From positions 62,001-126,000 of the forward strand of contig CBDEWF010000018.1 in NCBI GenBank assembly GCA_965243775.1: DNA of 64,000 nucleotides, in the 5' to 3' direction. The notes under the pieces were generated by a model. The model was not told the DNA's origin, made no database searches, and saw nothing but the letters and a program-made list of their open reading frames with translations. Both the position numbers and the translations under genes were made by a program. Numbering within the stretch: position 1 is the first letter of the stretch; each line of letters begins with the position of its first letter. Shown piece after piece: positions 33,628 to 43,586 of the stretch. This DNA comes from Sansalvadorimonas sp965243775. Its GTDB lineage: Bacteria; Pseudomonadota; Gammaproteobacteria; Pseudomonadales; Endozoicomonadaceae.

Positions 33628-35235
33628 ATGGCCGTTTTAACCAGTCGCATTCTCACAGGCGATGCGGAATACCAGGCCAACTACAGCGCCATGCAGAAGT
33701 TGGTTGACTCTATTCGGCAACTGTCGGACACCATCAGCCTTGGCGGACCTGAAGCGTCCCGCCAGCGCCATAAATCCAGGGGCAAGCTTCTCCCGAGGGA
33801 GCGGATCAATGCTCTGCTTGATCCCGGGTCCCCATTTCTGGAAGTGGGCCAGTTTGCCGCTCATGAAGTTTATGGAGAAGATGTTCCTGCCGGGGGGGCT
33901 GTGGCCGGCATAGGCCAGGTTTCCGGGCGGCTCTGTATGATTGTGGCCAATGATGCCACGGTTAAAGGTGGCAGTTATTACCCGTTAACGGTAAAGAAGC
34001 ATTTGCGGGCCCAGACCATTGCTGATGAAAACCATCTGCCCTGTATCTACCTGGTAGATTCCGGAGGTGCCAACCTGCCCCGCCAGGATGAAGTTTTCCC
34101 GGACAGGGAACATTTCGGACGAATTTTCTTCAACCAGGCCAACATGTCGGCTAAGGGAATAGCACAGATTGCCGTAGTTATGGGGTCCTGCACAGCAGGT
34201 GGTGCTTATGTCCCCGCCATGGCTGATGAAAGCATTATCGTGAAGGAACAAGGTACTATTTTTCTTGCCGGCCCCCCTTTAGTGAAAGCGGCCACCGGTG
34301 AGGAGGTGACTGCAGAGGAGCTGGGTGGCGCAGAAGTACACGGGAAAGTTTCCGGTGTCGTGGATTATATGGCGGAGAATGATCACCACGCACTGGAGCT
34401 GGCCCGCAGTTCTGTGGCCCGGTTAAACACCTGTACTCCCGCTCTGCCTGATAAAACAGAATCCCGCCCTCCCCGGCTTGACTCTGAAGAACTCTACGGT
34501 GTTATACCTGCCAGTCTGAAAACTCCCTATGATGTGAGGGAGGTGATCGGGCGTATCATTGATGACTCTGAATTCGATGAGTTTAAGGCCCCATTCGGAA
34601 CGACTCTGGTCTGCGGTTTTGCCCGGATTCATGGTTACCCGGTAGGGATTGTTGCCAATAACGGCATTCTTTTTTCTGAATCGTCCCAGAAAGGTGCCCA
34701 TTTTGTTGAGCTGTGCTGTCAGCGCAAGATTCCCCTGGTATTTCTGCAAAACATTACCGGTTTTATGGTGGGAGCCCGCTATGAATCCGGTGGCATCGCC
34801 AAGCATGGAGCCAAGCTGGTTAATGCTGTGGCCTGTGCCAAGGTCCCCAAACTGACTGTGATTATCGGCGGCAGCTTTGGAGCCGGTAACTATGGCATGT
34901 GTGGCCGTGCCTATGATCCCCGTTTCCTGTGGAGCTGGCCCAATGCCAGGATTTCGGTGATGGGCGGGGAACAGGCAGCTGGAGTTCTGGCTATGGTACA
35001 GGGTGCTTCCCACGCCAAGAAAGGTCAGCCCTGGTCTAATCAGGAGGAGCAGGATTTTAAGGCTGGTGTAGTTAATGATTATGACAAAAAAGGTCATCCA
35101 CTTTACGCCAGCGCACGCCTCTGGGATGACGGCATTATCGACCCCAAAGATACCCGTGATGTACTGGGACTGAGCCTTGCTGTCACATTGAATGCCCCGG
35201 TAGAAGAGACCCGTTTTGGCGTATTCCGCATGTAA
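33628..35235 (+). CDS. liuB: Methylcrotonyl-CoA carboxylase, carboxyltransferase subunit
   Basis: The beta subunit moves carboxyl from biotin to 3-methylcrotonyl-CoA. The 535 residues match. Blocks include SRGKLLPRERINALLDPGSP, VMGSCTAGGAYVPAMADESI, IFLAGPPLVKAATGEEVTAE, and PLVFLQNITGFMVGARYESG, which place it in the MCC rather than propionyl-CoA carboxylase group. It partners LiuD (alpha subunit) two genes downstream. Confidence 0.95.
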   Translation: MAVLTSRILTGDAEYQANYSAMQKLVDSIRQLSDTISLGGPEASRQRHKSRGKLLPRERINALLDPGSPFLEVGQFAAHEVYGEDVPAGGAVAGIGQVSGRLCMIVANDATVKGGSYYPLTVKKHLRAQTIADENHLPCIYLVDSGGANLPRQDEVFPDREHFGRIFFNQANMSAKGIAQIAVVMGSCTAGGAYVPAMADESIIVKEQGTIFLAGPPLVKAATGEEVTAEELGGAEVHGKVSGVVDYMAENDHHALELARSSVARLNTCTPALPDKTESRPPRLDSEELYGVIPASLKTPYDVREVIGRIIDDSEFDEFKAPFGTTLVCGFARIHGYPVGIVANNGILFSESSQKGAHFVELCCQRKIPLVFLQNITGFMVGARYESGGIAKHGAKLVNAVACAKVPKLTVIIGGSFGAGNYGMCGRAYDPRFLWSWPNARISVMGGEQAAGVLAMVQGASHAKKGQPWSNQEEQDFKAGVVNDYDKKGHPLYASARLWDDGIIDPKDTRDVLGLSLAVTLNAPVEETRFGVFRM

Positions 35236-35250
35236 GGAGGGAGAATACTG

Positions 35251-36039
35251 ATGTTAATTGAAACCTCTGTTATCGATGGAATCGCCAGGCTGGTGTTAAA
35301 CCGTCCGGAAAAGCGCAATGCTTTTGATGACCGGATGATCGTTGATATCACCGGCATCTTGCGGGAGTGGGCCTCGCTAAGTGATATCCGGGCTTTGGAA
35401 ATTTCTGCCAGAGGGGAAACCTTCTGTGCCGGAGCTGACCTTGGCTGGATGAAGCGGACTGCAACTCTTGATTACCAGGCAAATTTTGATGATGCCAGCA
35501 GGCTGGCAGAGATGATGGAAGCTATTGACCGCTTCCCGGCACCGGTTATCACTGTTGTTCAAGGTGCAGCCTTTGGTGGTGCTCTGGGTATTGTCTGTGC
35601 CAGCGATATTGTTTTTGCCACGAAAGATGCCTGTTTCTGCCTCAGTGAAGTGAGGCTGGGTATTATTCCCGCAGTCATCAGTCCCTATGTCATTCGGGTT
35701 ATGGGGGAGCGTGCAGCCCGTCGCTATATGCTGACCAGTGAGCTGATTGATGCCGAAAAAGCCATGGCGCTTGGGTTGATTCATCAGCTGCTTGACCAGC
35801 CTGAGCAGCTGCAGGAACAGGCCAGCAACATTCTGTCCTTGCTCAAAAATAACAGTCCGGCTGCAGTCAGGGCCTGCAAGCAATTGATCGCAGATGTCAG
35901 CGGCCAGGATATTGATAGTGAGTTGAAACAGCTAACCAGCAAAGCCATTGCCGATATCCGCCAGTCTCCCGAAGGTCAGGAAGGTTTGAGTGCCTTTCTT
36001 GAAAAACGCAGCCCTGCCTGGCAGGAGAAAATCGAATGA
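35251..36039 (+). CDS. liuC: Methylglutaconyl-CoA hydratase
   Basis: LiuC hydrates 3-methylglutaconyl-CoA to HMG-CoA. The 262-residue crotonase-fold protein shows LVLNRPEKRNAFDDRMIVDI at the N-terminus, the oxyanion region ARGETFCAGADLGWMK, and VQGAAFGGALGIVCASDIVF. Its stop overlaps the liuD start (ATGA). Function follows from operon position; crotonases are hard to tell apart by sequence alone. Confidence 0.9.
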   Translation: MLIETSVIDGIARLVLNRPEKRNAFDDRMIVDITGILREWASLSDIRALEISARGETFCAGADLGWMKRTATLDYQANFDDASRLAEMMEAIDRFPAPVITVVQGAAFGGALGIVCASDIVFATKDACFCLSEVRLGIIPAVISPYVIRVMGERAARRYMLTSELIDAEKAMALGLIHQLLDQPEQLQEQASNILSLLKNNSPAAVRACKQLIADVSGQDIDSELKQLTSKAIADIRQSPEGQEGLSAFLEKRSPAWQEKIE

Positions 36040-38021
36040 ACAGAAAAATAACAAAACTACTTGTCGCTAACCGTGGTGAGATTGCCTGCCGCATTATCAG
36101 AACAGCAAAAAGGCTGGGTATAGAAACTGCTGTTGTCTGCTCTGAAATTGATCGGAACAGTCTGGCGGCCAGACAGGCAGACCAGCCCTTGGTCATTGGG
36201 CCTGCCGAAGCCAGCCAAAGCTATCTGAATCAGAAGGCTGTGCTTGAAGCCGCCAGGAGCTGGGGGGCGGATGCTATTCATCCGGGTTATGGATTTCTGT
36301 CAGAAAATGCAGAGTTTGCTGAGCGGGTTGAACAGTCCGGCCTGATATTTATTGGACCGTCTGCCAGCGCTATGGTCAGTATGGCCTCCAAGAGCGAAGC
36401 CAAGCGGTTGATGGAGCAGGCCGGAGTTCCTCTTCTTTCTGGTTATCATGGTACAAACCAGTCAGATTCCGTACTGCTGGAAGCGGCAAACAGTATAGGC
36501 TTTCCGGTCATGCTGAAGGCTGCTGCTGGTGGTGGCGGTAAGGGGATGCGGATTGTCCCGGATGCTGCCAGTTTTCAGGAGATTCTGGAAAGCGCACGCC
36601 GTGAAGCCCAGAAGGCTTTCGATGATCAGGTCATGCTGGTCGAAAAGTACCTGCCCGCTCCCCGTCATGTCGAAGTGCAGATCTTTTTTGATCAGGATGG
36701 CAACGGGGTTTACTTGTTTGACCGTGATTGCTCTATCCAGAGGCGGCACCAGAAAGTTATTGAGGAAGCTCCGGCACCCCAAATACCACCCGACATTGAG
36801 CATAGTATGGGAGAAGCTGCGGTCGCAGCCGGCAAGGCCATTGGTTATGTTGGCGCAGGTACTGTCGAGTTTTTGCTGGACAGTGATGGCAGCTTCTACT
36901 TTATGGAGATGAATACCCGGCTTCAGGTTGAACATCCGGTCACGGAGATGGTGACCCGACAGGATTTGGTAGAATGGCAGATTCGAATCGCTGAAGGCTG
37001 CTCCCTGCCTTGTCACCAGGAACAGCTTGATATCCACGGGCACGCCATGGAGGTTCGACTCTATGCCGAAGAACCAGCCCGTGACTTTCTTCCGGCAACC
37101 GGCATAATCCGCAAGCTGATATGGCCAGAGCAGAAACAGTGGTTAAGAATTGAGACAGGTATCAGCGAAGGAGATGAAGTCTCCAGCTGGTATGATCCGA
37201 TGATTGCCAAACTGGTAGTTTGGGGCCATAACCGCAGGGAGGCCTGCCAGCAATTGGTTACCGTGTTACAGCAAACCCTGGTAGTCGGGCTGGAAACCAA
37301 CCGGGACTTCCTGATCAAAGTTCTCTCCCATCCTGAGTTTCAATGTGAGCAGCTGGATACCGGTTTTATTGAGAAACATAATGATCAGCTATTCACTCTT
37401 GATAGTCAGGAGAAAGCCAATGCTCTGGCTGTAGCCACGATTTTACAGAGACAGAATCTGGTCGCAGAGCCTTTCGGACAGATGCCTCTCTGGCAAATGA
37501 ACAGTGGCTGGCGGGCGAACAGCCAGAGGCAGTGGTACGGCACCTGGAACTGGGATGAAGAACACTGTGAAATTAATGTTATCTTCCGAGATAAATGCTG
37601 GACTGTGGAGATAAACGGTGACGAGTTCAATCTTCCCAGCCTGACCATGAATGGTAAAACGGCAGTTATTGGTGATCAGATCTATTCGGTAGATATTTTT
37701 GAGCACAGAACCACTGTTATTGGCCCGGGTATTACCAAAACACTGACCAAACCTGATTATGCCATTCAGGAGGATGACGGCCATGACCTGACAGCGCCAA
37801 TGAATGGCCGAATTGTTGCTGTTCTTGTTAACACCGGGCAGTCTGTATCCAATGGCGAGCCACTTCTGGTTCTTGAAGCCATGAAAATGGAGCAGACGAT
37901 CCGTGCTCCCCATGACGGAGTTATCGATCAGATAATCCACCCGGAAGGAGATCTGGTGGAAGAAGGGGTTACCCTGCTGACATTCCAGGATGAGCTGGAG
38001 GCTGTCCATGAATCTTCCTGA
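36036..38021 (+). CDS. liuD: Methylcrotonyl-CoA carboxylase, biotin-carrying subunit
   Basis: The alpha subunit carboxylates its own biotin using ATP and bicarbonate. The 661 residues comprise a biotin carboxylase part (LVANRGEIACRIIRTAKRLG at the start; HPGYGFLSENAEFAE; KAAAGGGGKGMRIV; EMNTRLQVEHPVTEMVT) and a C-terminal biotinyl domain with VLEAMKMEQTI, the Lys being the biotin site. The gene overlaps liuC by 4 bp and liuE by 14 bp. Confidence 0.96.
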   Translation: MNRKITKLLVANRGEIACRIIRTAKRLGIETAVVCSEIDRNSLAARQADQPLVIGPAEASQSYLNQKAVLEAARSWGADAIHPGYGFLSENAEFAERVEQSGLIFIGPSASAMVSMASKSEAKRLMEQAGVPLLSGYHGTNQSDSVLLEAANSIGFPVMLKAAAGGGGKGMRIVPDAASFQEILESARREAQKAFDDQVMLVEKYLPAPRHVEVQIFFDQDGNGVYLFDRDCSIQRRHQKVIEEAPAPQIPPDIEHSMGEAAVAAGKAIGYVGAGTVEFLLDSDGSFYFMEMNTRLQVEHPVTEMVTRQDLVEWQIRIAEGCSLPCHQEQLDIHGHAMEVRLYAEEPARDFLPATGIIRKLIWPEQKQWLRIETGISEGDEVSSWYDPMIAKLVVWGHNRREACQQLVTVLQQTLVVGLETNRDFLIKVLSHPEFQCEQLDTGFIEKHNDQLFTLDSQEKANALAVATILQRQNLVAEPFGQMPLWQMNSGWRANSQRQWYGTWNWDEEHCEINVIFRDKCWTVEINGDEFNLPSLTMNGKTAVIGDQIYSVDIFEHRTTVIGPGITKTLTKPDYAIQEDDGHDLTAPMNGRIVAVLVNTGQSVSNGEPLLVLEAMKMEQTIRAPHDGVIDQIIHPEGDLVEEGVTLLTFQDELEAVHESS

Positions 38022-38919
38022 CAAGGTTACCCTTGTTGAAGTCGGACCCAGGGATGGATTGCAGGGACAGTCTGTTGCACTCTCTGTTAATGATCGCGTT
38101 GAGCTGATTACCCTTCTGGCGAGTAGCGGACTTAATCGGATTGAGGCAGGCAGTTTTGTCTCTCCTGAACGAGTCCCACCTATGAAAAACACAGGAGATG
38201 TGTTGCGTCAGCTACCCAAAAATTCTGCCCGTTACTGTGTTTTAACACCCAATACCCGTGGTCTTGACGATGCCCTTGAAGCTGGGGCACGGGAAGTTGC
38301 CATTTTTACCGGGGTTTCGGAAACCTTTGTCCGGAAAAATATTCACTGCTCGATCGAAGAAAGCATGGAGCGGTTTCTGCCGGTTGTTGAGTCGGCTATC
38401 AAGGCCGGTGTTCTGGTTAGAGGTTATCTCTCCTGCACCATGGGCTGTCCTTATGAAGGAGAAACCAGTCTGGAGACCGTGGCGGCTATAACCCGCGACC
38501 TGTACCAGATGGGATGCTATGAAATTTCACTGGGGGATACTATTGGGGTCGGGCACCCGGGCCGGGTGCAGAAGATGATTGAAAAGATATCCCGCACCGT
38601 TCCGGTTTCAGCACTGGCGGCACACTTCCATGACACCTATGGTCAGGCCACGGCCAATATCTATGCTGCACTGGAGACTGGAGTCAATGTGATTGATACT
38701 GCCGTAGCAGGTCTGGGAGGTTGCCCTTACGCCAAAGGCGCTTCCGGCAATGCAGCCACAGAAGATGTGCTGTTTATGCTGAACGGTTTAGGCATTGCAA
38801 CGGGAGTGGATATGGATACGCTGTTGCAGGCCAATACTCTGGTTCGCAGGAGGCTGCAATGCCCGAATTATTCCCGCACAGCCCAAGCCCTTCTGGCCAC
38901 GAAGATACAGAATATTTAA
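38008..38919 (+). CDS. liuE: Hydroxymethylglutaryl-CoA lyase
   Basis: LiuE splits HMG-CoA to acetyl-CoA and acetoacetate. The 303-residue TIM-barrel protein has VEVGPRDGLQGQ at the start, the metal site HFHDTYGQATANIYAALETG, and the conserved catalytic-cysteine loop AVAGLGGCPYAKGASGNAAT. The ATG at 38008 follows GGAGG; the longer frame start is less likely. It ends the liu carbon chain and hands acetoacetate to the next gene. Confidence 0.95.
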   Translation: MNLPDKVTLVEVGPRDGLQGQSVALSVNDRVELITLLASSGLNRIEAGSFVSPERVPPMKNTGDVLRQLPKNSARYCVLTPNTRGLDDALEAGAREVAIFTGVSETFVRKNIHCSIEESMERFLPVVESAIKAGVLVRGYLSCTMGCPYEGETSLETVAAITRDLYQMGCYEISLGDTIGVGHPGRVQKMIEKISRTVPVSALAAHFHDTYGQATANIYAALETGVNVIDTAVAGLGGCPYAKGASGNAATEDVLFMLNGLGIATGVDMDTLLQANTLVRRRLQCPNYSRTAQALLATKIQNI

Positions 38920-38971
38920 CTTTCATAAAGGCGTGTAGTCGCCTGATTTACAAGAATAAAAAGAGTAATTT

Positions 38972-40921
38972 ATGTCTGTGAAACCACTGTGGGAGCCTAG
39001 CTCCGAAAAGGCTCAACAGTCATCTCTCTGGCAGTTTCTTCAGGCTGTTAATCAGCGTTATGGCTTTTCGTTTACCAGTTATGATGAGCTTTATCACTGG
39101 AGCTGTAACTCTCGGGAAGAATTTTGGCCGTTTCTGGCAGACTACCTGAATATTCCCCTGCAGGGATATACATCAGTGATAGATAAGCCGGAAGACCTGC
39201 TCAATGCCAGCTGGTTTCCAGGGGCAGAAATTAATTATGCCGAACAGATGTTAAGGCACACAGGAAGTCAGCCAGCCATTGTCTTCTGTGGTGAAAATGG
39301 TGATCGCAGGGTAGTCAGCCGCGACCAGCTCCGTGACACTGTTGCCCAAGCAGCCAATAGGCTGTCTGCATATGGGATTACCAGTGGTGATCGGATTGCG
39401 GGTTTTATGCCCAACATCCCGGAATCCATGATAATGATGCTAGCCTGTGCCAGTATCGGTGCTATCTGGTCGTCCTGTTCACCGGATTTTGGAAGCCAGG
39501 GGGTGCTGGATCGTTTTGGCCAGATAGAGCCCCGGTTACTGATAGCAGCAGATGGTTACTGCTATAACGGTAAAACGATCGACTGCCGAACCCGCATTAA
39601 TGATATTGTCGGGCAGATACCCTCTATTGAACAGGTTATTGTGGTGCCGTTTTTTGGGCAGCAGACAGATATCAGCAGTGTCGACAAGTCGATACTCTTC
39701 TCTGACTTTCTCTCCTCAGACTCAATACTGCGCTTTACTCCCCTGCCCTTTGATCATCCTCTGGCAATCCTCTATTCCTCAGGAACAACTGGAGTACCCA
39801 AGTGCATTGTCCACGGTCATGGTGGTACTTTGCTACAACATGCTAAAGAGCTGGTGCTGCATACAGGTCTAGGATCGGGTGATCTGTTGTTCTATTTCAC
39901 CACATGTGGCTGGATGATGTGGAATTGGCTGGCATCCGGGTTGTTTACCGGTGCTACCCTGGTTCTTTACGATGGCTCACCATTTTATCCCGGACCCAGA
40001 GCGTTATGGGATATAGCTGAGCGGGAAGGTGTGTCAATTTTTGGTACCAGCGCCCGTTACCTTGGAGCCTTGCAGAAGTCTGGCTATTTCCCTGTCGAGA
40101 AAAATCGCTTACCAGAGCTGAGGACTATTCTCTCCACTGGCTCTCCTCTGCCCCATGAAGGGTTTGAGTTTGTCTACCAGAAGATTGGCAAAGATCTGAT
40201 GCTCTCTTCTATCTCTGGAGGAACAGATATTATTTCCTGTTTCGCCCTGGGTAATCCCCTCAGGCCGGTTTATCCAGGTCAACTGCAGTGCCGGGGGTTG
40301 GGTATGGATGTTGATTTTGTTAATGACCAGGGAGAACCTGTCACTGGAATGCGAGGCGAACTGATCTGCCGGCACGGTTTTCCAAGCCGTCCGGTGATGT
40401 TCTGGAATGACCCTGACCGCAAACGGTACCATAGCGCTTATTTCTCCCGTTTTTCCAATATCTGGGCACATGGCGACTTTGGTGAATTGACGGAACAGGA
40501 TGGCGTGATTATTCATGGTCGTTCTGATGCTGTATTGAACCCGGGCGGTGTGCGGATCGGTACTGCTGAGATTTATCGCCAGGTGGAAAAAGTTGATGAT
40601 GTTCTTGAATCTATTGCTATTGGCCAGAAGATCGATGGTGATGAGCGAATCGTCCTGTTTGTACGACTGAGAGATAAGGTGACACTGGACGATCAGCTTA
40701 CCAGGCAGATCAAGCAGACTATCCGGCGGAATACCACGCCACGACATGTTCCCGAGGTCGTTATCCAGGCTCCAGACCTGCCCCGTACGGTAAGTGGCAA
40801 GCTGACAGAGCTGGCAATTCGTGCTCTTATTCATGGAGAAACAGTCAGTAATACCGATGCACTGGCTAACCCTGAATCTCTGGATTTTTTTAGACACTTG
40901 CCCCAGCTGAAGACGGTATGA
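38972..40921 (+). CDS. aacS: Acetoacetyl-CoA synthetase
   Basis: An AMP-forming ligase that activates acetoacetate with CoA. The 649-residue protein begins with the acetyl-CoA-synthetase-like N-terminal domain and has LAILYSSGTTGVPKCIVHGH (P-loop), WMMWNWLASGLFTGATLVLY, and GRSDAVLNPGGVRIGTAEIY; the motif VSGKLTELAIR near the end carries the catalytic Lys. Acetoacetyl-specific members share length and context after HMG-CoA lyase. It allows acetoacetate from leucine to be re-used. Confidence 0.93.
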   Translation: MSVKPLWEPSSEKAQQSSLWQFLQAVNQRYGFSFTSYDELYHWSCNSREEFWPFLADYLNIPLQGYTSVIDKPEDLLNASWFPGAEINYAEQMLRHTGSQPAIVFCGENGDRRVVSRDQLRDTVAQAANRLSAYGITSGDRIAGFMPNIPESMIMMLACASIGAIWSSCSPDFGSQGVLDRFGQIEPRLLIAADGYCYNGKTIDCRTRINDIVGQIPSIEQVIVVPFFGQQTDISSVDKSILFSDFLSSDSILRFTPLPFDHPLAILYSSGTTGVPKCIVHGHGGTLLQHAKELVLHTGLGSGDLLFYFTTCGWMMWNWLASGLFTGATLVLYDGSPFYPGPRALWDIAEREGVSIFGTSARYLGALQKSGYFPVEKNRLPELRTILSTGSPLPHEGFEFVYQKIGKDLMLSSISGGTDIISCFALGNPLRPVYPGQLQCRGLGMDVDFVNDQGEPVTGMRGELICRHGFPSRPVMFWNDPDRKRYHSAYFSRFSNIWAHGDFGELTEQDGVIIHGRSDAVLNPGGVRIGTAEIYRQVEKVDDVLESIAIGQKIDGDERIVLFVRLRDKVTLDDQLTRQIKQTIRRNTTPRHVPEVVIQAPDLPRTVSGKLTELAIRALIHGETVSNTDALANPESLDFFRHLPQLKTV

Positions 40922-40933
40922 ATGTAGATTTTT

Positions 40934-41644
40934 ATGATTCCATGGATTGATACACAAAAGCCGGTTTTTCCCCCTTCCGAGCTTGCCCAGGTTGAGCCTG
41001 ATGGATTGCTCTGTGCAGGGGGTAATCTTGAGGTCAAAACCCTTGTTATGGCTTATCAACAGGGGATATTCCCCTGGTACAGCGACGGACAGCCTATTCT
41101 ATGGTGGTCACCGGATCCCCGCATGGTATTAACACCAGAAGTATTCCATTTAACCCGGCGTATGAAACGTTTTATTCGCACAACCCCGTTAACCGTTACT
41201 GTTAACCGGGCTTTTGACCGGGTGATCACCGAATGCTCCCTTACTCCCCGGAAAGATCAGGATGGTACCTGGATTACCGATGATATGCTGACTGCCTACT
41301 GTGCTTTGCATGAATCTGGCTTCTCCCACTCCATTGAAGTTTGGGATGAGCAGGAACTTGTGGGAGGTCTGTATGGCGTGGCTTTGGGGAAAGTGTTCTT
41401 TGGTGAGTCCATGTTCAGCCGAACCAGTAATGCTTCAAAGTTGGCTCTGGCAGGACTGGTACTATCTGGAAAGTTTCAGTTGATTGACTGCCAGCAGCAT
41501 ACTCCTCACCTTGAAAGCGTGGGTGCAAAACTTCTGCCCCGTCAGATATTTCTGGCGCGACTTCAAGAGCTGACTGATAATAATCCAGTTTCCTTTGAGA
41601 TTTCCCAAGAGACAGGCTCATGGATGGGCAGAACCAGCGCATAG
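40934..41644 (+). CDS. aat: Leucyl/phenylalanyl-tRNA-protein transferase
   Basis: Aat adds Leu or Phe to proteins with N-terminal Lys or Arg, marking them for ClpS-ClpA-ClpP. The 236 residues have FPPSELAQVEPDGLLCAGGN, GIFPWYSDGQPILWWSPDPR, and GKVFFGESMFSRTSNASKLA. It lies 12 bp after aacS but belongs functionally to the genes that follow. It overlaps bpt by 25 bp. Confidence 0.95.
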   Translation: MIPWIDTQKPVFPPSELAQVEPDGLLCAGGNLEVKTLVMAYQQGIFPWYSDGQPILWWSPDPRMVLTPEVFHLTRRMKRFIRTTPLTVTVNRAFDRVITECSLTPRKDQDGTWITDDMLTAYCALHESGFSHSIEVWDEQELVGGLYGVALGKVFFGESMFSRTSNASKLALAGLVLSGKFQLIDCQQHTPHLESVGAKLLPRQIFLARLQELTDNNPVSFEISQETGSWMGRTSA

Positions 41645-42333
41645 CTTTATATCAGACCGGTGAACATCCCTGCAGCTACCTTCCTGGTCGCACGGCTGTC
41701 ACTAATTTTATTGATCCCAACCTTCTGCTGCCTGTAGAAGCTGCTGAGCAGCTGGCTGAGCTGGGTTTTCGAAGAAGCGGTACTCATATTTATACCCCTG
41801 ATTGTCCGGCATGCTCTGCCTGCGTTTCTGTGCGGGTGCGTGTTAAAGAGTTCAAACCCAACCGAACACAGCGCAAAATCTGGAATCGTAACAATGATCT
41901 GGAGCTTGTTGTTACACGGCCCCAGTTGACCCTGGAAAACTATCGGTTGTTTCGCTGCTATATCAATCAGCGCCATAGTGATGGTGATATGTACCCGGCC
42001 ACAGCCAGACAGATGAATGATTTTCTCTGCGTGGATACAGGTTACACCTGGTTCTGGAAGTTCTATCAGAAAGACAAACTGCTTGGGATAGCCGTAACTG
42101 ACCATTTTTCCCGAGGCCTTGCCTCTGTTTACTCCTTTTTTTGTCCGTATAGTGATAGGCGCAGTCCGGGTGTCTACTTTGTGCTCAGACAGATTATGGC
42201 AGCTCGCGAAGCTGGTCTTGATTATCTTTATTTGGGCTACCTGATCGAAGAGTGTCGCAAGATGAACTACAAATCCAACTATGGTCCGCTGGAGCGACTG
42301 GAGTCTGGAAACTGGAAAATCAACTCGAATTGA
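41620..42333 (+). CDS. bpt: Aspartate/glutamate leucyltransferase
   Basis: Bpt transfers Leu to N-terminal Asp or Glu, the second arm of the bacterial N-degron pathway. The 237-residue protein has the ATE-type cysteine motif YTPDCPACSACVSVRVRVKE, NRTQRKIWNRN, and the C-terminal acetyltransferase-like YLGYLIEECRKMNYKSNYGP. Bpt and eukaryote-like Ate share this fold; the gammaproteobacterial aat-bpt pair favours Bpt. Confidence 0.93.
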   Translation: MDGQNQRIALYQTGEHPCSYLPGRTAVTNFIDPNLLLPVEAAEQLAELGFRRSGTHIYTPDCPACSACVSVRVRVKEFKPNRTQRKIWNRNNDLELVVTRPQLTLENYRLFRCYINQRHSDGDMYPATARQMNDFLCVDTGYTWFWKFYQKDKLLGIAVTDHFSRGLASVYSFFCPYSDRRSPGVYFVLRQIMAAREAGLDYLYLGYLIEECRKMNYKSNYGPLERLESGNWKINSN

Positions 42334-42484
42334 CCAGCACCTTTGCGAAACTTTCGGTTTTCGGGCATTATGCACGCCGAATTTTTATATGTGGCCGAAT
42401 TGAGCACAATGAACCTGGATGTTTCAAGAACATCCGAGTTAAGTGGCTGCAGACTGAATTATTAATACATGAGGTAGGAGCCGA

Positions 42485-42703
42485 ATGGCGAAAGAAGATT
42501 CCATTGAAATGGAAGGTGTTGTGGTAGATACCCTCCCCAACACTATGTTCCGCGTTGAACTGGAGAATGGTCACGTTGTGACTGCCCACATTTCCGGGAA
42601 AATGCGCAAGAACTACATCCGGATTCTGACCGGCGATAAGGTACGTGTTGAGCTGACTCCTTACGACCTGAACAAAGGCCGTATCGTATACCGCGCCCGT
42701 TAA
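42485..42703 (+). CDS. infA: Translation initiation factor IF-1
   Basis: IF-1 is a 72-residue OB-fold protein that binds the ribosomal A site in initiation. The sequence is near canonical: MAKEDSIEMEGVVVDTLPNT, then ISGKMRKNYIRILTGDKVRV and the ending KGRIVYRAR. GAGGTAGGAG upstream gives a strong ribosome-binding site. Position beside bpt and clpA is typical. Confidence 0.97.
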   Translation: MAKEDSIEMEGVVVDTLPNTMFRVELENGHVVTAHISGKMRKNYIRILTGDKVRVELTPYDLNKGRIVYRAR

Positions 42704-42786
42704 GACCCTGCCCAACGACCATGACCGAAAGAAGTATTTTTCATCACTCCTGAGTGATGAAATATTTTTGCGGTAAAAAACAAAAA

Positions 42787-42816
42787 CCTGCAGATCAAGC
42801 GATCTACAGGCTTTTT
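42787..42816 (+). terminator. infA terminator
   Basis: Stem CCTGCAGATC / GATCTACAGG with one mismatch and loop AAGC, followed by CTTTTTG. It ends the aat-bpt-infA unit before intron copy 2. Confidence 0.8.
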
Positions 42817-42843
42817 GTGGTTGCCAAACTATCACTCTTGATA

Positions 42844-43536
42844 ATCGGGATAGGGTGGAGCCTCACGGCTCCACTCCTCCCACAACACCCAGCGTACGGG
42901 TCCGTACTGGGCGTTTCGGCCAGTTGAGCGTCTGCTATTACCACAAACATGGCAATAACAGGGTCAGTGATACAAGGCATCTGGCTCGTACCACCCACCG
43001 GCTTTTCGTAATCTTACAGTGCCGATACAATCTCAGCTCTCATCATCTCGCAGTTCCCGGTTCCGCCGTTACCACTTGATATGAGCACCAGTATTCGCTG
43101 GTCTTTGCCTGCGTCCGATGTATCGAAAAGTAAAAACTACTCACCACTCTGTACCGTTCAGGCCTTCGCTGACCAAGGTCAACTACTATGCCGTCTGCTG
43201 ACTTCTGTATGGCGATCAGATCACCTTACGATGACCTCAGTCTGAAATATCAGACACCACACAGACCTCCCGGGGTAAGTCACACCGCCTTCACTGCACA
43301 ACTGCCGGATCTACTGCCTACGTGTCCGGATGAGTAAGGGACTTTGTCATCAAACGCTGACTCGTCCCCACGCAGACAGCCTCATATCCGGTTTCTGTTC
43401 GTCAGCTCGCAGTTTTGCTCCACACTGCCTTCAGCCTACACCTCGCGATGCAAACCTTGTGCTTCGCTAGTCCTTCGCCCTCATCTGGCTGGACAGGGGA
43501 CTTTCACCCCCAAGCTGTGCAACATGCCCGGCACAC
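42844..43536 (-). ncRNA. ORF-less group II intron (IIC-like), copy 2
   Basis: Second 693-bp copy, on the minus strand. Its first bases follow the clpA terminator directly: GGCCTCTG stem, TTTTTGAAAAC, then GTGTGCCGGG. Same domain V and VI features as copy 1, with a few base differences. It shares variants with copy 3 (for example CGCAGTTTTG where copy 1 has CGCCGTTTTG), so copies 2 and 3 are the closer pair. Small ORFs inside are incidental. Confidence 0.82.
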
Positions 43537-43545
43537 GTTTTCAAA

Positions 43546-43567
43546 AAGGCCTCTGATAGACAGAGGC
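43546..43567 (-). terminator. clpA terminator, intron target
   Basis: On the minus strand GGCCTCTG-TCTAT-CAGAGGCC is followed by TTTTTGAAAAC and the intron start. The intron thus lies just past the end of the clpA transcript stem. Confidence 0.88.
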
Positions 43568-43586
43568 CATTTACTACCAGCCCAGG

